From positions 1 through 64,000 of the forward strand of contig CAYSOX010000007.1 of NCBI GenBank assembly GCA_964432825.1: a stretch of 64,000 nucleotides of DNA, in the 5' to 3' direction. The notes beneath the pieces were generated by a model. It had not been told where the DNA came from. It saw only the letters and a program-made list of their open reading frames with translations, and did no database searches. Origin of the DNA: UMGS1908 sp964432825 (GTDB taxonomy: Bacteria > Bacillota > Clostridia > Christensenellales > UBA1242). Position 1 is the first letter of the stretch; each line of letters begins with the position of its first letter. Below, one piece after another: positions 53,167 through 62,577 of this stretch. Both the position numbers and the translations under genes were made by a program.

Positions 53167-53475
53167 CTATTGCAAATTTTTAACAATTCGTGCTATTTCA
53201 TCGCATCTTTTAAAACCTAAATCCCTTTCTTTTAGAACTCCATCAACAAAATAAAGCGTTGTTGGAAGAACGGAAACATCGTAACTTACTGCAAGGTCTT
53301 CATTTTCATCAGTATCAATATGCAAAATTGTAAGTTGCGAATTTTCTGCTTCTAGTTCTATCAATTCATCTTTTAATAACTGACAATATCTGCACCATTT
53401 TGCACCAAATGTTAGGATTGTAACTCCTAATTTATTTAAATCTTTTGCGAGTGAATCGGCTGATGATTCTTTCAT
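53167..53475 (-). CDS. Thioredoxin-like protein
   Basis: Thiol-disulfide exchange. The 102-residue protein has the active site WCRYC in FGAKWCRYCQLL and the cis-Pro in VLPTTLYF. The middle residues RY differ from the GP of classical thioredoxin. ATG at 53475 has GAGGG five bases before it. It directly follows hslU and is the last gene of the long operon. Confidence 0.87.
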   Translation of the reverse strand: MKESSADSLAKDLNKLGVTILTFGAKWCRYCQLLKDELIELEAENSQLTILHIDTDENEDLAVSYDVSVLPTTLYFVDGVLKERDLGFKRCDEIARIVKNLQ

Positions 53476-53486
53476 AATTTCCCTCA

Positions 53487-54797
53487 TTATAATACATATT
53501 TTTTAAGATTAAAGGACTTCAATGTATGACTTAAATTCTTTTCGATATATTCTTTATCAATCTTTACATTAATCATTGGATGATTGCCATCGGCGTTGTA
53601 TGAAATGTCTTCCAAAAGTTTTTCTAGCACATTGTGTAATCTTCTAGCCCCTATGTTTTCACTGGTTTCATTTTCTAGTTCGGCTATTCTTGAAATTTCA
53701 TCAATAGCATCCGCGGTGAACTCTAAATTGATATTATCAACTTTTAAAAGTGCTTTATATTGCTTGATTAATGAATTTTCAGTATTGTTTAAAATATCTG
53801 CAAAATCTTCCTTCTTTAAACTATTAAGTTCTACAAGTACTGGGAAACGACCTTGCAACTCAGGAATTAAATCTTCAACCTTTGCAACATGGAATGCTCC
53901 CGCTGCGATGAATAGTATATAATCCGTTTTAACTGGGCCGTATTTTGTTGAAACCGTGCAACCTTCAACAATTGGCAAAATATCCCTTTGAACACCCTCT
54001 CTTGAAACATCAGGCCCCGAAGAATTTCCGCCCTTACCCGTAATTTTATCTATTTCATCAATAAATATAATACCGCTTTGCTCGGCACGACGAACGGCTT
54101 CAGACTGAACAGCATCCATATCAATCAACTTTTCACTTTCTTCTTGAATGATTATCTCTCGGGCTTCACGAACAGTCTTTTTAGTCTTTTTCTTACGGCC
54201 ACCACCAAGCATATTATCAAACATTTCAGATATATTTATATCCATACCCATATTTGAAAGCACATTTATTTGCTTTGGCATTTCGGTCATATCAATTTCT
54301 ACAATATTTTCGGCAAACTTTCCATCCTTTAAGCCGTCTACAATTTGGTCTTCGGTTAGTTCTACACCGACTTCATTGGTTGTGTGTTGGTCTTTTAATA
54401 ATTTAGACAATTTTTCAATTGCTATCTTTTCACTCTTTTCGCGAACCTCGGTAAATCGTTCTTTTTTAACCAAATGTAAACTAGCCTCAACCAAGTCTCT
54501 TACCATACTTTCGACATCTCTTCCAACATATCCAACTTCGGTAAACTTTGTGGCTTCGACCTTTACAAATGGTGCGTTTACAAGTTTACTAAGTCTTCGT
54601 GCAATTTCTGTTTTACCAACACCAGTTGGACCCTTCATTATAATATTTTTTGGGGTAACTTCATCTTTTAAACTTTCATCAAGTTTGCTTCTTCTGTATC
54701 TATTTCTAAGGGCAATAGCAACTGCTTTTTTTGCTTCTGTTTGCCCAATAATATACTTATCTAATTCACTTACAATATCCTTTGGTGATAGTTCCAT
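53487..54797 (-). CDS. hslU: HslU (ClpY) protease ATPase
   Basis: Unfolds substrates for the HslV peptidase. The 436-residue AAA+ protein has Walker A GPTGVGKT (about 55-62), GRDVESMVRDL, Walker B GIIFIDEIDK and sensor FIAAGAFH, with the HslU-specific I-domain between. The C-terminus ends SFNLKKYVL, lacking the common EDLSRFIL tail that inserts into HslV. It follows hslV by two bases. Confidence 0.96.
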   Translation of the reverse strand: MELSPKDIVSELDKYIIGQTEAKKAVAIALRNRYRRSKLDESLKDEVTPKNIIMKGPTGVGKTEIARRLSKLVNAPFVKVEATKFTEVGYVGRDVESMVRDLVEASLHLVKKERFTEVREKSEKIAIEKLSKLLKDQHTTNEVGVELTEDQIVDGLKDGKFAENIVEIDMTEMPKQINVLSNMGMDINISEMFDNMLGGGRKKKTKKTVREAREIIIQEESEKLIDMDAVQSEAVRRAEQSGIIFIDEIDKITGKGGNSSGPDVSREGVQRDILPIVEGCTVSTKYGPVKTDYILFIAAGAFHVAKVEDLIPELQGRFPVLVELNSLKKEDFADILNNTENSLIKQYKALLKVDNINLEFTADAIDEISRIAELENETSENIGARRLHNVLEKLLEDISYNADGNHPMINVKIDKEYIEKNLSHTLKSFNLKKYVL

Positions 54798-54799
54798 TT

Positions 54800-55336
54800 T
54801 TAAACCTCCTCAACTGTTATATGTCCATTTGTGAAAACACACATACTTCCTGCAATTTCTATTGCCTTAACAGCAATTTCCCTGCTAGAAAGTGTGGTAT
54901 TTTCAAGTAGGGCTAGTGCTGCAGCCTTGGCATAAGGTCCGCCCGAACCAATTTCTATAACATCATTTTCGGGTTCAATTACATCACCAACACCCGTCAA
55001 TAAAAACATATTTTCTTTATCCGCAACAATCATTTGTGCTTCTAATTTTCGAAGTGCATCATTTCCTCTCCACATCTGAGCGAGTTCTACGGCTGCACGC
55101 ATCAAATTCCCGCTATACTTTTTGAGCATTTTTTCGAATTTTTCGGTCAATGTAAAAGCATCGGCGGTTGAACCGGCAAATCCGACTACTACTTTGTCTT
55201 CATAAATTCGTCTAACCTTAACGGCATTAGACTTGACCACATATCTTTCACCTGCGGTGACTTGACCATCGCCCGCAAGTACAATTTTGCCATCTCTTTT
55301 GACGGCTATAATAGTTGTTCCTCTAAGTTCCATCAT
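54800..55336 (-). CDS. hslV: HslV (ClpQ) peptidase
   Basis: Proteasome-like peptidase of the HslUV complex. The 178-residue protein has the N-terminal nucleophile in RGTTIIAVKRDG: processing before the first Thr would remove six residues. GDGQVT, GFAGSTADAF and GSGGPYAKAAA are family motifs. Its start overlaps the end of trmFO by four bases. In B. subtilis codV lies between trmFO and this gene; it is missing here. Confidence 0.96.
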   Translation of the reverse strand: MMELRGTTIIAVKRDGKIVLAGDGQVTAGERYVVKSNAVKVRRIYEDKVVVGFAGSTADAFTLTEKFEKMLKKYSGNLMRAAVELAQMWRGNDALRKLEAQMIVADKENMFLLTGVGDVIEPENDVIEIGSGGPYAKAAALALLENTTLSSREIAVKAIEIAGSMCVFTNGHITVEEV

Positions 55337-56664
55337 TTTTCTAATATCTCCTTTAATTTCTCTATTTCTGCCATAGACCTATCAAATATTGCTTGGCGTT
55401 TTGATTGCTTATCCTTAAACTTTCCATCAATTGTTGCTATTATTCCAAAGTTTGAATTCATTGGCTGAAAAGATTCTTGATTTGCAGGGTTTGAAATGAA
55501 TCCCGCAATTGCACCTAACATTGTATTATTACTAAGTGTAAAAGTTGTGTTTTTTAACCTCAAAATTATAGAAATTGCGGTCATTAGCCCACTAGCAGTA
55601 CTTTCTACATATCCTTCTACACCGCTTAATTGCCCCGCTATATAAATATTTTTATTTTTTCTTAAACTAAAATCTCTATTTAAATTTTTGGGTGCATTGA
55701 TAAATGAATTTCTATGCATTACACCGTATTTTATAAACTCGGCATTTTTGAGTGCTGGGATAAGTGAAAAAACTCGTTTTTGTTCGCCAAACTTAAGATT
55801 TGTCTGAAAGCCGACCAAATTATATGTCTCTTCTTCGGTATTTTCTTTTCGAAGTTGAAGAACAGCATACGGCTTTACACCTAATGGGTTGATATTTAAC
55901 CCTACCGGTTTCATTGGTCCAAAGCGAAGCGAATCCTCGCCCCTCCTTGCCATAACCTCAATTGGCATACAGCCCTCAAAAATTTCACCCTTTTCAAAAT
56001 CGTGCAAGGTTACAACCTCGGCATTTATTAGTTCATGAACAAAATTTAAATATTCCTCACGATTTAAAACAGCATTTAAATAATCTCCCTCGCCAATATT
56101 TGAATATCTATCCTGTTTAAAACATTTTGAATAGTCTAACCCTTCCGAACTAACAATTGGTGCAGAAGCATCAAAAAAATGCAAAGATTCCTCACCTAAA
56201 ATATTTTGAATTGTCTGTGAAAGCGAATCACTTGTAAGCGGTCCGGTTGCCACAACCCAAAAATCTTTGGTATTTTCATCTAAAGATGTAATTTCATCTT
56301 CAAAAAGCGTAATATTTGGATGGTTTTTTATAATTTCTGAAACGCGTGCACTAAACTTTTCACGGTCAACAGCAAGTGCCCCACCCGCCGGAACACGAGT
56401 TTCTCTTGCAACACGCAAAATCATCGACCCTAATTTATCCATTTCGGCTTTTAATAGCCCCGAAGATGTTAGCGGGTCTTCATTTTTTAATGAATTGGAG
56501 CAGACTATTTCGGCTAGGTTTTTGCTTTTATGTGCAGGAGAAAACTTTTTGGGTTTCATTTCATAAAGATTTACATGAACACCAAAATTTGCAAGAAAGT
56601 ATGCACACTCACATCCTGCAAGCCCTCCACCTATTATATTAACCGTCGTTTTGAACACTTTCAT
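55333..56664 (-). CDS. trmFO: tRNA m5U54 methyltransferase TrmFO
   Basis: Folate- and FAD-dependent methylation of U54 in tRNA. The 443-residue protein has the FAD motif IIGGGLAGCECAY, EMKP, CSNSLKNE, the Cys in FEGCMPIEVMA, and GQLSGVEGYVES, all conserved in TrmFO. It is in its usual place between topA and hslV, overlapping topA by 26 bases. Confidence 0.95.
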   Translation of the reverse strand: MKVFKTTVNIIGGGLAGCECAYFLANFGVHVNLYEMKPKKFSPAHKSKNLAEIVCSNSLKNEDPLTSSGLLKAEMDKLGSMILRVARETRVPAGGALAVDREKFSARVSEIIKNHPNITLFEDEITSLDENTKDFWVVATGPLTSDSLSQTIQNILGEESLHFFDASAPIVSSEGLDYSKCFKQDRYSNIGEGDYLNAVLNREEYLNFVHELINAEVVTLHDFEKGEIFEGCMPIEVMARRGEDSLRFGPMKPVGLNINPLGVKPYAVLQLRKENTEEETYNLVGFQTNLKFGEQKRVFSLIPALKNAEFIKYGVMHRNSFINAPKNLNRDFSLRKNKNIYIAGQLSGVEGYVESTASGLMTAISIILRLKNTTFTLSNNTMLGAIAGFISNPANQESFQPMNSNFGIIATIDGKFKDKQSKRQAIFDRSMAEIEKLKEILEK

Positions 56665-58756
56665 CTTTTCCTTTTTCTATTTTTGTTTGATAATCACACT
56701 TTGTACATTTTATTAATTTATATCCCGTGTATTCTTTTTCTATCATCATTTCATTGCACTTTGGACACTTTTCCTTGCTTGGCAAATCCCAACTTGCAAA
56801 ATCACATTTTGGATAATTTTTGCAACCGAAAAAGATATTCCCCTTGCGTGACTTCTTCTTTAATAATTCCCCTCCGCACTTAGGACAACTTCCTACGACT
56901 TCTTCATTCACTATATTTTTAGTATTTTTACATTCGGGATAATTTGGACAAGCCAAAAACTTTCCAAATCTGCCCATTTTATAAATCATTTTTGCACCAC
57001 ACTTGTCGCAGATAACATCGCTTTCTTCAACCTCAAGTTCCACCTTGTCACGGTCTTTGTAAGCACTCATAAGTTCTGTAAAGAAATTTTTATAAAAATC
57101 TTTAATTACATCTTGCCAAACTTGACCGCCCTCTTCGATTGTATCAAGCCTATTTTCCATATCGGCAGTAAATCCAACATCCATAATATCGCTAAAATAC
57201 TTAAGTAGTAAATCAACAACCGTTCTACCGAGTTCGGTAGAAATTATATACTTGCCGTCTTTTTGCAAATACAATCTTGAAAGAAGCGTGTTGACGGTTG
57301 GCGAATAAGTTGCCGGACGACCAATTCCCTTTTCTTCCATTGCTTTTACAAGGCTAGACTCTGTGTATCTTGCTGGAGGTTTCGTAAATTTTTGCTCGGG
57401 CTTTAACTCTTTGTTTTCTAATTTTTCGCCCTCTTCAACTTGAGGAATTTTGCTATTGCTTTCATTTTCAGAATCTTCATTTACGACAGCATTGTTATAT
57501 AGAACGGTAAAACCATCGAAAATCATAGTTTTACCAACAGCTTTGAAGATTTTTTCCGAACCTACCGCCTCAATATCTACATTTACGCTATCATATCTTG
57601 CTTCAGACATTTGGCTTGCAAGAAATCTATCATAAATAAGTTTATACAATTTATATAATTGTGGGTCAATCACACCCTTTAAGTCCTCGGGTCTTCTTTC
57701 TAGTGTGATAGGTCTTATCGCTTCGTGGGCATCTTGAATGTTCTTTTTACCCTTATATATATTTGGAGTTTTAGGGCAATATTGCTCGCCGTATTTATCA
57801 ATTATATACGCCTTTGCTTTTGCCTGTGCCTCTTCTGAAACTCGGACGGAGTCCGTTCTTATGTATGTTATAAGTGCAACCTTACCCTCACCCGGAATGG
57901 TTACGCCTTCATAAAGATTTTGCGCAAGCGAAGATGTTTGTTTTAATGTAAAACCAAGTTTGCTTTGAGCATCTTGTTGCATTGACGAAGTTGTAAAAGG
58001 TGCAGACGGATGAGACTTACTTTCCGCTTTTTTGACGCCAACAACTTTATATTCTCTATTTTTAAGGTCGGATAAAATTTCATCCATTTCTTCCTTTGAC
58101 CTTATTTTTTCATTCTTTTTAAGTGACAAATTTGCTTTTATTGGTTCGCTTCCACCAATTTTCAAAAATGTAGCCTGAAGTGTCCAATACTCTTCTGGTT
58201 GGAAATTTTCAATTTCGCGGTCTTTATCCACCACAAGTCTTAATGTTACCGACTGAACTCTTCCAGCACTTAAATTTTGACCGCCTTGAATTTTGTTGGT
58301 CACAAAAGGAGACAATTTATACCCCACTAGTCTGTCTAGAACACGCCTTGCTTGTTGGGCATCAACCAAATTTTCATTGATTGTTCTAGGCTTTGTTAAT
58401 GCGGTATTAATTGCCGTTTTTGAAATTTCATTAAATTCAATTCTTGCTTTTTCACTTTTCTTTATACCTAAGCAATGTGCAAGATGCCATGCAATAGCCT
58501 CACCTTCGCGGTCAGGGTCAGTTGCAATATATACGCATTCGCTCTTTTTGGCTTCGGCTTTTAATTGGTCTATTAATTTCTTTTTGTCGGGCATTATTTG
58601 ATAGTCGGGCTTAAAATTTTGCTCAACATCAACCCCTAAGGTTCTAACAGGCAAATCCCGAACATGACCTTTGGTTGCAATTACTTTATATCCATTTCCT
58701 AAATATTTTGATACAGTTTCTTGTTTACCTGAACTTTCTATTAATACTAACTTCAT
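56639..58756 (-). CDS. topA: DNA topoisomerase I
   Basis: Relaxes negative supercoils. The 705-residue type IA enzyme has the Toprim domain (IESSGKQETV, TDPDREGEAIAWHL), the catalytic Tyr in TYIRTDS, and three C-terminal Cys4 zinc fingers (CDKCGAKM, CPKCGGEL, CPKCNEMM). It overlaps dprA by one base, matching the B. subtilis order dprA-topA-trmFO. Confidence 0.97.
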   Translation of the reverse strand: MKLVLIESSGKQETVSKYLGNGYKVIATKGHVRDLPVRTLGVDVEQNFKPDYQIMPDKKKLIDQLKAEAKKSECVYIATDPDREGEAIAWHLAHCLGIKKSEKARIEFNEISKTAINTALTKPRTINENLVDAQQARRVLDRLVGYKLSPFVTNKIQGGQNLSAGRVQSVTLRLVVDKDREIENFQPEEYWTLQATFLKIGGSEPIKANLSLKKNEKIRSKEEMDEILSDLKNREYKVVGVKKAESKSHPSAPFTTSSMQQDAQSKLGFTLKQTSSLAQNLYEGVTIPGEGKVALITYIRTDSVRVSEEAQAKAKAYIIDKYGEQYCPKTPNIYKGKKNIQDAHEAIRPITLERRPEDLKGVIDPQLYKLYKLIYDRFLASQMSEARYDSVNVDIEAVGSEKIFKAVGKTMIFDGFTVLYNNAVVNEDSENESNSKIPQVEEGEKLENKELKPEQKFTKPPARYTESSLVKAMEEKGIGRPATYSPTVNTLLSRLYLQKDGKYIISTELGRTVVDLLLKYFSDIMDVGFTADMENRLDTIEEGGQVWQDVIKDFYKNFFTELMSAYKDRDKVELEVEESDVICDKCGAKMIYKMGRFGKFLACPNYPECKNTKNIVNEEVVGSCPKCGGELLKKKSRKGNIFFGCKNYPKCDFASWDLPSKEKCPKCNEMMIEKEYTGYKLIKCTKCDYQTKIEKGKDESVQNDG

Positions 58757-59850
58757 TATTTCACTCCGTAATAATTTCCAGATTGGCTTTTTATTATACC
58801 TAATATTTCCATATCGGTCAATAAAACATTTAATTCCCTTGGCGACATATTTAACTTTTGGGCTAGGTCGTCAAAGTGCATATCTTCCACCCTCAGCAAA
58901 TCATACACTAATTGTTGTGCCATTGTCAACTGAACAATTTGATTTTCTGTTAGATTTTTATTTGCACAAGACTCCACCCCTAAACTGTTTAATATATTTT
59001 TAGGGTCTATAACTATAGAATGTGGGATTTCATAAATTAAACGATTACTGCCTTTACTTTGAACACTTGTTAAATTCCCCGGAACTACAAACAACTCTTT
59101 CCCTTGATTTAACGCAGTTTCGGCGGTTATTAGAGAACCCGAACGCTCGCCTGCTTCTATTATCAAAACTCCGTCACTTAACCCGCTTATTAATCGGTTC
59201 CTTTCGGGGAAAGTGTATTGAGTTGGGCTTTGGAATGGTTTATATTCACTAATTATTAAACCGCCCGTCTCGACAATATCTTTTGCAAGTGAGGTGTTTG
59301 TGCTTGGGTAAATTTTAGCAATTCCGCCACCTAATACTGCTATAGTTAAACCATTGTTTTTAAGTGTTGTATTTGCGACTACGCTATCGATTCCGTAAGC
59401 AAGCCCCGACACCGTTACCACCGAAGATTTTACAACTTCACTCACAAAAGCCTCGCAAATATCCCTACCATAACTTGATGGTTTTCGCGTGCCTACCACC
59501 CCTAAAATATGTGGGCTGGATGCAATTGATAAATCTCCTTTGTAATAAATGATAACTGGAGAATCGGGAATTTCTTTTAATTTTTGCGGGAAATTGTCGT
59601 CCTTTTGTGTTACAAAATTTATTCCTAATTTATCTAACTCGGCTAATATTTCATCCACCCGCTCTTCATTCAAATTTTCTTTTAAATTTCTATATGCGGA
59701 TTGACCTAAAGCAGAATCTATCAATTCTTTCTTTTTATCCAAATCTGTTTGAATATCGGATAAATTTTCAAAAATATTTTCAATTTTCTTTATCTTTGCT
59801 TTTGAGTAGCCTAAATAATCCAAGCATAATATAACATTACTTTCTTGCAT
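58756..59850 (-). CDS. dprA: DNA-processing protein DprA
   Basis: Loads RecA on incoming single-stranded DNA during transformation. The 364-residue protein has an N-terminal SAM-like domain, the Rossmann-like core with VGTRKPSSYGRD, SGLAYGIDS, VLGGGIAKIYP, and IIEAGERSGSLITAETAL, and a C-terminal winged helix. Competence status is not known; no com pilus genes are in the window, apart from comM. Confidence 0.95.
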   Translation of the reverse strand: MQESNVILCLDYLGYSKAKIKKIENIFENLSDIQTDLDKKKELIDSALGQSAYRNLKENLNEERVDEILAELDKLGINFVTQKDDNFPQKLKEIPDSPVIIYYKGDLSIASSPHILGVVGTRKPSSYGRDICEAFVSEVVKSSVVTVSGLAYGIDSVVANTTLKNNGLTIAVLGGGIAKIYPSTNTSLAKDIVETGGLIISEYKPFQSPTQYTFPERNRLISGLSDGVLIIEAGERSGSLITAETALNQGKELFVVPGNLTSVQSKGSNRLIYEIPHSIVIDPKNILNSLGVESCANKNLTENQIVQLTMAQQLVYDLLRVEDMHFDDLAQKLNMSPRELNVLLTDMEILGIIKSQSGNYYGVK

Positions 59851-59857
59851 TTTTCAC

Positions 59858-61381
59858 CTATAATTCGTATTTTTCTATCGTTCTGTAACTTATTGCCTCT
59901 GTTAAATGTCTAATTTGAATATTTTCTTCACCATCTAAATCGGCAATTGTTCGGGCGACTTTTAAAATTCTTGTATATGCACGCGCCGAAAGTTTATACT
60001 TATCAAATGCACATTTTAAAAGGACTTCCGCATCTTGCCCAATTTTACAAAATTCCTTTATTTGTGCGGAATTCATCTTTGCATTTGTGTGAATTTTGGT
60101 ACCCATATATCGTTTTCGCTGAATTTCTCGGGCTTTGTTTATTCGCTCTTTAACAACGGCACTACTCTCCTCAACACTTGTACTTGTAAGGTCATAAAAA
60201 TCGACGCGGTCAACATCAATTTTTAAATCTATTCTATCAAGAAGTGGACCCGAAAGTTTTTTAAGATATTTATCAATCTGTGCCGGGCTACATTTACACT
60301 CCAATGTTCTTGAGCCAAAATTTCCACATGGACACGGATTCATACTTGCTATCATCATAAAATTTGCAGGATATTGAACGGTTAGACTTGCACGGCTAAC
60401 GGTTATGTATCCATCCTCTAAAGGCTGTCTTAATGTTTCAAGTAAATTTTTGCTAAACTCGGGCATTTCATCCAAAAACAAAACACCGTTGTGGGCAAGA
60501 CTGATTTCACCCGGTCTTGCATTTTTACCTCCACCAGTTAGTGCTACGGGAGTTGCTGAATGGTGTGGTGCTCTATACGGTCTGGAGGTTACAACTCCAA
60601 GGTTTTTATCCAAAACACCGGCAATGCTATGAATTTTGGTGATTTCTAAAGCCTCTTCAAATGTTAAATCCGGAAGAATAGACGGAACACATTTTGCAAG
60701 CATAGTTTTGCCCGAACCCGGAGCACCTACAAGCATTATATTATGACCGCCCGCTACGGCAATTTCTAGTGCTCTTTTTGCTTTGAACTGCCCTTTAACT
60801 CGGCTTAAATCTTCAGCATATGAAATGTTGTCCTTTGCCCAAATCTTAGGACTTACCGGCATTACCTGAATTTCTTCCTTTAAAAATTTTACAACTCCCT
60901 CCAAATCTTCAAACGCATATGCCTCCACCCCTTCAAGGTAGCACGCCTCAGCCTCATTACTCTTTGGGATAATAAACTTTTTGTAGCCTTGTTCTACCGC
61001 CGAAATTAATAACGGAAGCATTCCATTGATTGGTCGCAATTTGCCGTCTAGCGACAATTCACCCACTATTACATATCCTTCATAATTTTGGTTGTGGATA
61101 TAACCGCCCGCCTGCAAAATTCCGATTGCTATTGCAAGGTCAAATAATGACCCTTCTTTTTTTACATCCGCAGGTGCAAGATTTATAACCGTTTTTTTTG
61201 TTGGCATATAAAAGCCTGAATTATATACCGCTGACGAAACTCTTTCTAGTGATTCTTTAACGGTAGAATCGGGAAGCCCAACGACAATCGTACTTGGATG
61301 CCCCTTTCCTAAATCAACCTCGACATCTATTTTTACACCCGTTAAACCAATAAGTGTAAAACTTTTTACTTTGCTTAACAT
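59858..61381 (-). CDS. comM: YifB/ComM-family AAA+ ATPase
   Basis: Mg-chelatase-like AAA+ protein; ComM of Haemophilus is a branch-migration helicase in transformation. The 507 residues have an N-terminal Lon-like domain, Walker A VGAPGSGKT (about 214-222), Walker B VLFLDEMPEF, a zinc-binding CPCGNFG...CKC loop, and the C-terminal Mg_chelatase_C region. ATG 61381 has GAGAGGG eight bases before it and is preferred to 61387. It is next to dprA, a common pairing. Confidence 0.93.
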   Translation of the reverse strand: MLSKVKSFTLIGLTGVKIDVEVDLGKGHPSTIVVGLPDSTVKESLERVSSAVYNSGFYMPTKKTVINLAPADVKKEGSLFDLAIAIGILQAGGYIHNQNYEGYVIVGELSLDGKLRPINGMLPLLISAVEQGYKKFIIPKSNEAEACYLEGVEAYAFEDLEGVVKFLKEEIQVMPVSPKIWAKDNISYAEDLSRVKGQFKAKRALEIAVAGGHNIMLVGAPGSGKTMLAKCVPSILPDLTFEEALEITKIHSIAGVLDKNLGVVTSRPYRAPHHSATPVALTGGGKNARPGEISLAHNGVLFLDEMPEFSKNLLETLRQPLEDGYITVSRASLTVQYPANFMMIASMNPCPCGNFGSRTLECKCSPAQIDKYLKKLSGPLLDRIDLKIDVDRVDFYDLTSTSVEESSAVVKERINKAREIQRKRYMGTKIHTNAKMNSAQIKEFCKIGQDAEVLLKCAFDKYKLSARAYTRILKVARTIADLDGEENIQIRHLTEAISYRTIEKYEL

Positions 61382-61387
61382 AAACAT

Positions 61388-61923
61388 ACCCTCTCATTTT
61401 ATTTCATAATTAATTATAAAACACAATAGAAAATAAAACAACAAAATTTTCTAAGATTTCAATTTGAATTAAAGTGAAAATTTTAGGTGCTTATATTTGT
61501 TGGTTTGAAATTTATGGTTTTTTGAAGAGGTTTTTAAACTTTTTAAAAAAGTCAATGATTTATTGATAAATTGGAGAGAATGTTTATTTTTTGAGGAGAG
61601 TGATTTTTTGGGGGTAATTAAAACAAAACATTTGTGAGTTTTATAAAAGTTATTGGATATTTATAAAAAAATTGAATGCGTTGATTTTATAGGTTTTTGT
61701 AAAAAATTTGAGAGAGTTGAATTTTATAGGCTTTTGCAAAAATTTGAAGGAGTAATTTTATAGATTATTGTAAAAAATTTTGAAAGGGTTGAATTTTATA
61801 GGCTTTTGCAAAAATTTGAAGGAGTTAATTTTATAGATTATTGTAAAAAATTTGAGAGGGCTAAATTTTAAGCTAGAACATTTTGGGTTTTGTTGATATG
61901 AACCCGAAAGAAAAAATTTACAT
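61388..61923. other. Gene-free spacer between comM and rplS
   Basis: About 540 AT-rich bases without a gene. The right part, 61681-61875, is a tandem repeat array listed separately; 61430-61680 shows only loose GAGAG/TTTTATAG words that may be decayed units. Confidence 0.6.
61681..61875. repeat. 36-bp tandem repeat array, about 5.4 units
   Basis: Unit TTGA(A)TTTTATAG followed by a variable GGCTTTTGCAAAAATTTGA or ATTATTGTAAAAAATTTGA and a G-rich end. Starts include 61681, 61717 and 61789; the two forms alternate, so the array also has a 72-bp higher-order period. Confidence 0.8.
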
Positions 61924-61965
61924 AAAAAAATCTTACCTAAAATTGCTTTTAGATAAGACTTTTTA
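61924..61965 (-). terminator. Terminator of rplS
   Basis: AGTCTTATCTAAAA/TTTTAGGTAAGAT with a four-base loop and a T-run after it on the minus strand, about 20 bases after the rplS stop. Confidence 0.75.
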
Positions 61966-61983
61966 TGAAAGGTATATTAAAAA

Positions 61984-62355
61984 CTATTCAGTAACAGTGG
62001 TGTTTTTGTTTTCAAATCTTTGTTCAAGCTTTGCAGCCTTACCAGACCTGTCACGAAGATAGTATAATTTTGCTCTTCTTACTTTACCATGTCTTAAAAC
62101 ATCAATATGGTCAATTTTTGTAGAATGCAATGGGAATGTTCTTTCTACACCAACACCATAAGATACATTTCTTACAGTAAAGGTTTCACGGATTCCGCCA
62201 TTCTTACGAGCGATTACCACACCTTCAAATCCTTGTAATCTTTCACGATTACCTTCAACTACCTTAACGAAAACCTTAACGGTATCTCCAATAGCGAATT
62301 CAGGAAGATCAGTGCGCATACCTTCTTTTTCAATTACATCGATGATATTGCTCAT
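61984..62355 (-). CDS. rplS: Ribosomal protein L19
   Basis: Large-subunit protein at the interface with 16S rRNA. The 123-residue product has the family features FAIGDTVKVFVKV, RLQGFEGVVIARKNGG, TFTVRNVSYGVGVERTFP and KVRRAKLYYLRD. AAAGGAGA precedes the ATG. The leader of about 80 bases has complementary GGTCC/GGAC segments (near 62385-62420), which could be a ribosomal-protein leader; not proven. Confidence 0.97.
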   Translation of the reverse strand: MSNIIDVIEKEGMRTDLPEFAIGDTVKVFVKVVEGNRERLQGFEGVVIARKNGGIRETFTVRNVSYGVGVERTFPLHSTKIDHIDVLRHGKVRRAKLYYLRDRSGKAAKLEQRFENKNTTVTE

Positions 62356-62438
62356 TTGATTTCTCCTTTTAAAAAATTAGTATGTCCAAAGTGTTCATAC
62401 GGCTCTTTCGTAGCGGACCACTCGTTTTACCTTATAGA

Positions 62439-62467
62439 ATAATAACATATATTTATTTATTTTTCAA
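62439..62467 (-). promoter_or_regulatory. Promoter of rplS
   Basis: TTGAAA and TATTAT separated by 17 bases on the minus strand. Confidence 0.6.
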
Positions 62468-62577
62468 GCGTTTTTTGAAAATATTTTGAAAAAGTTTAAA
62501 TTTATTCATTTTGTTTATTTTGCAAATAATTTTTATAAAAATTTTGATTATAAAAAGTTAAAATCAGATTTTTACGA

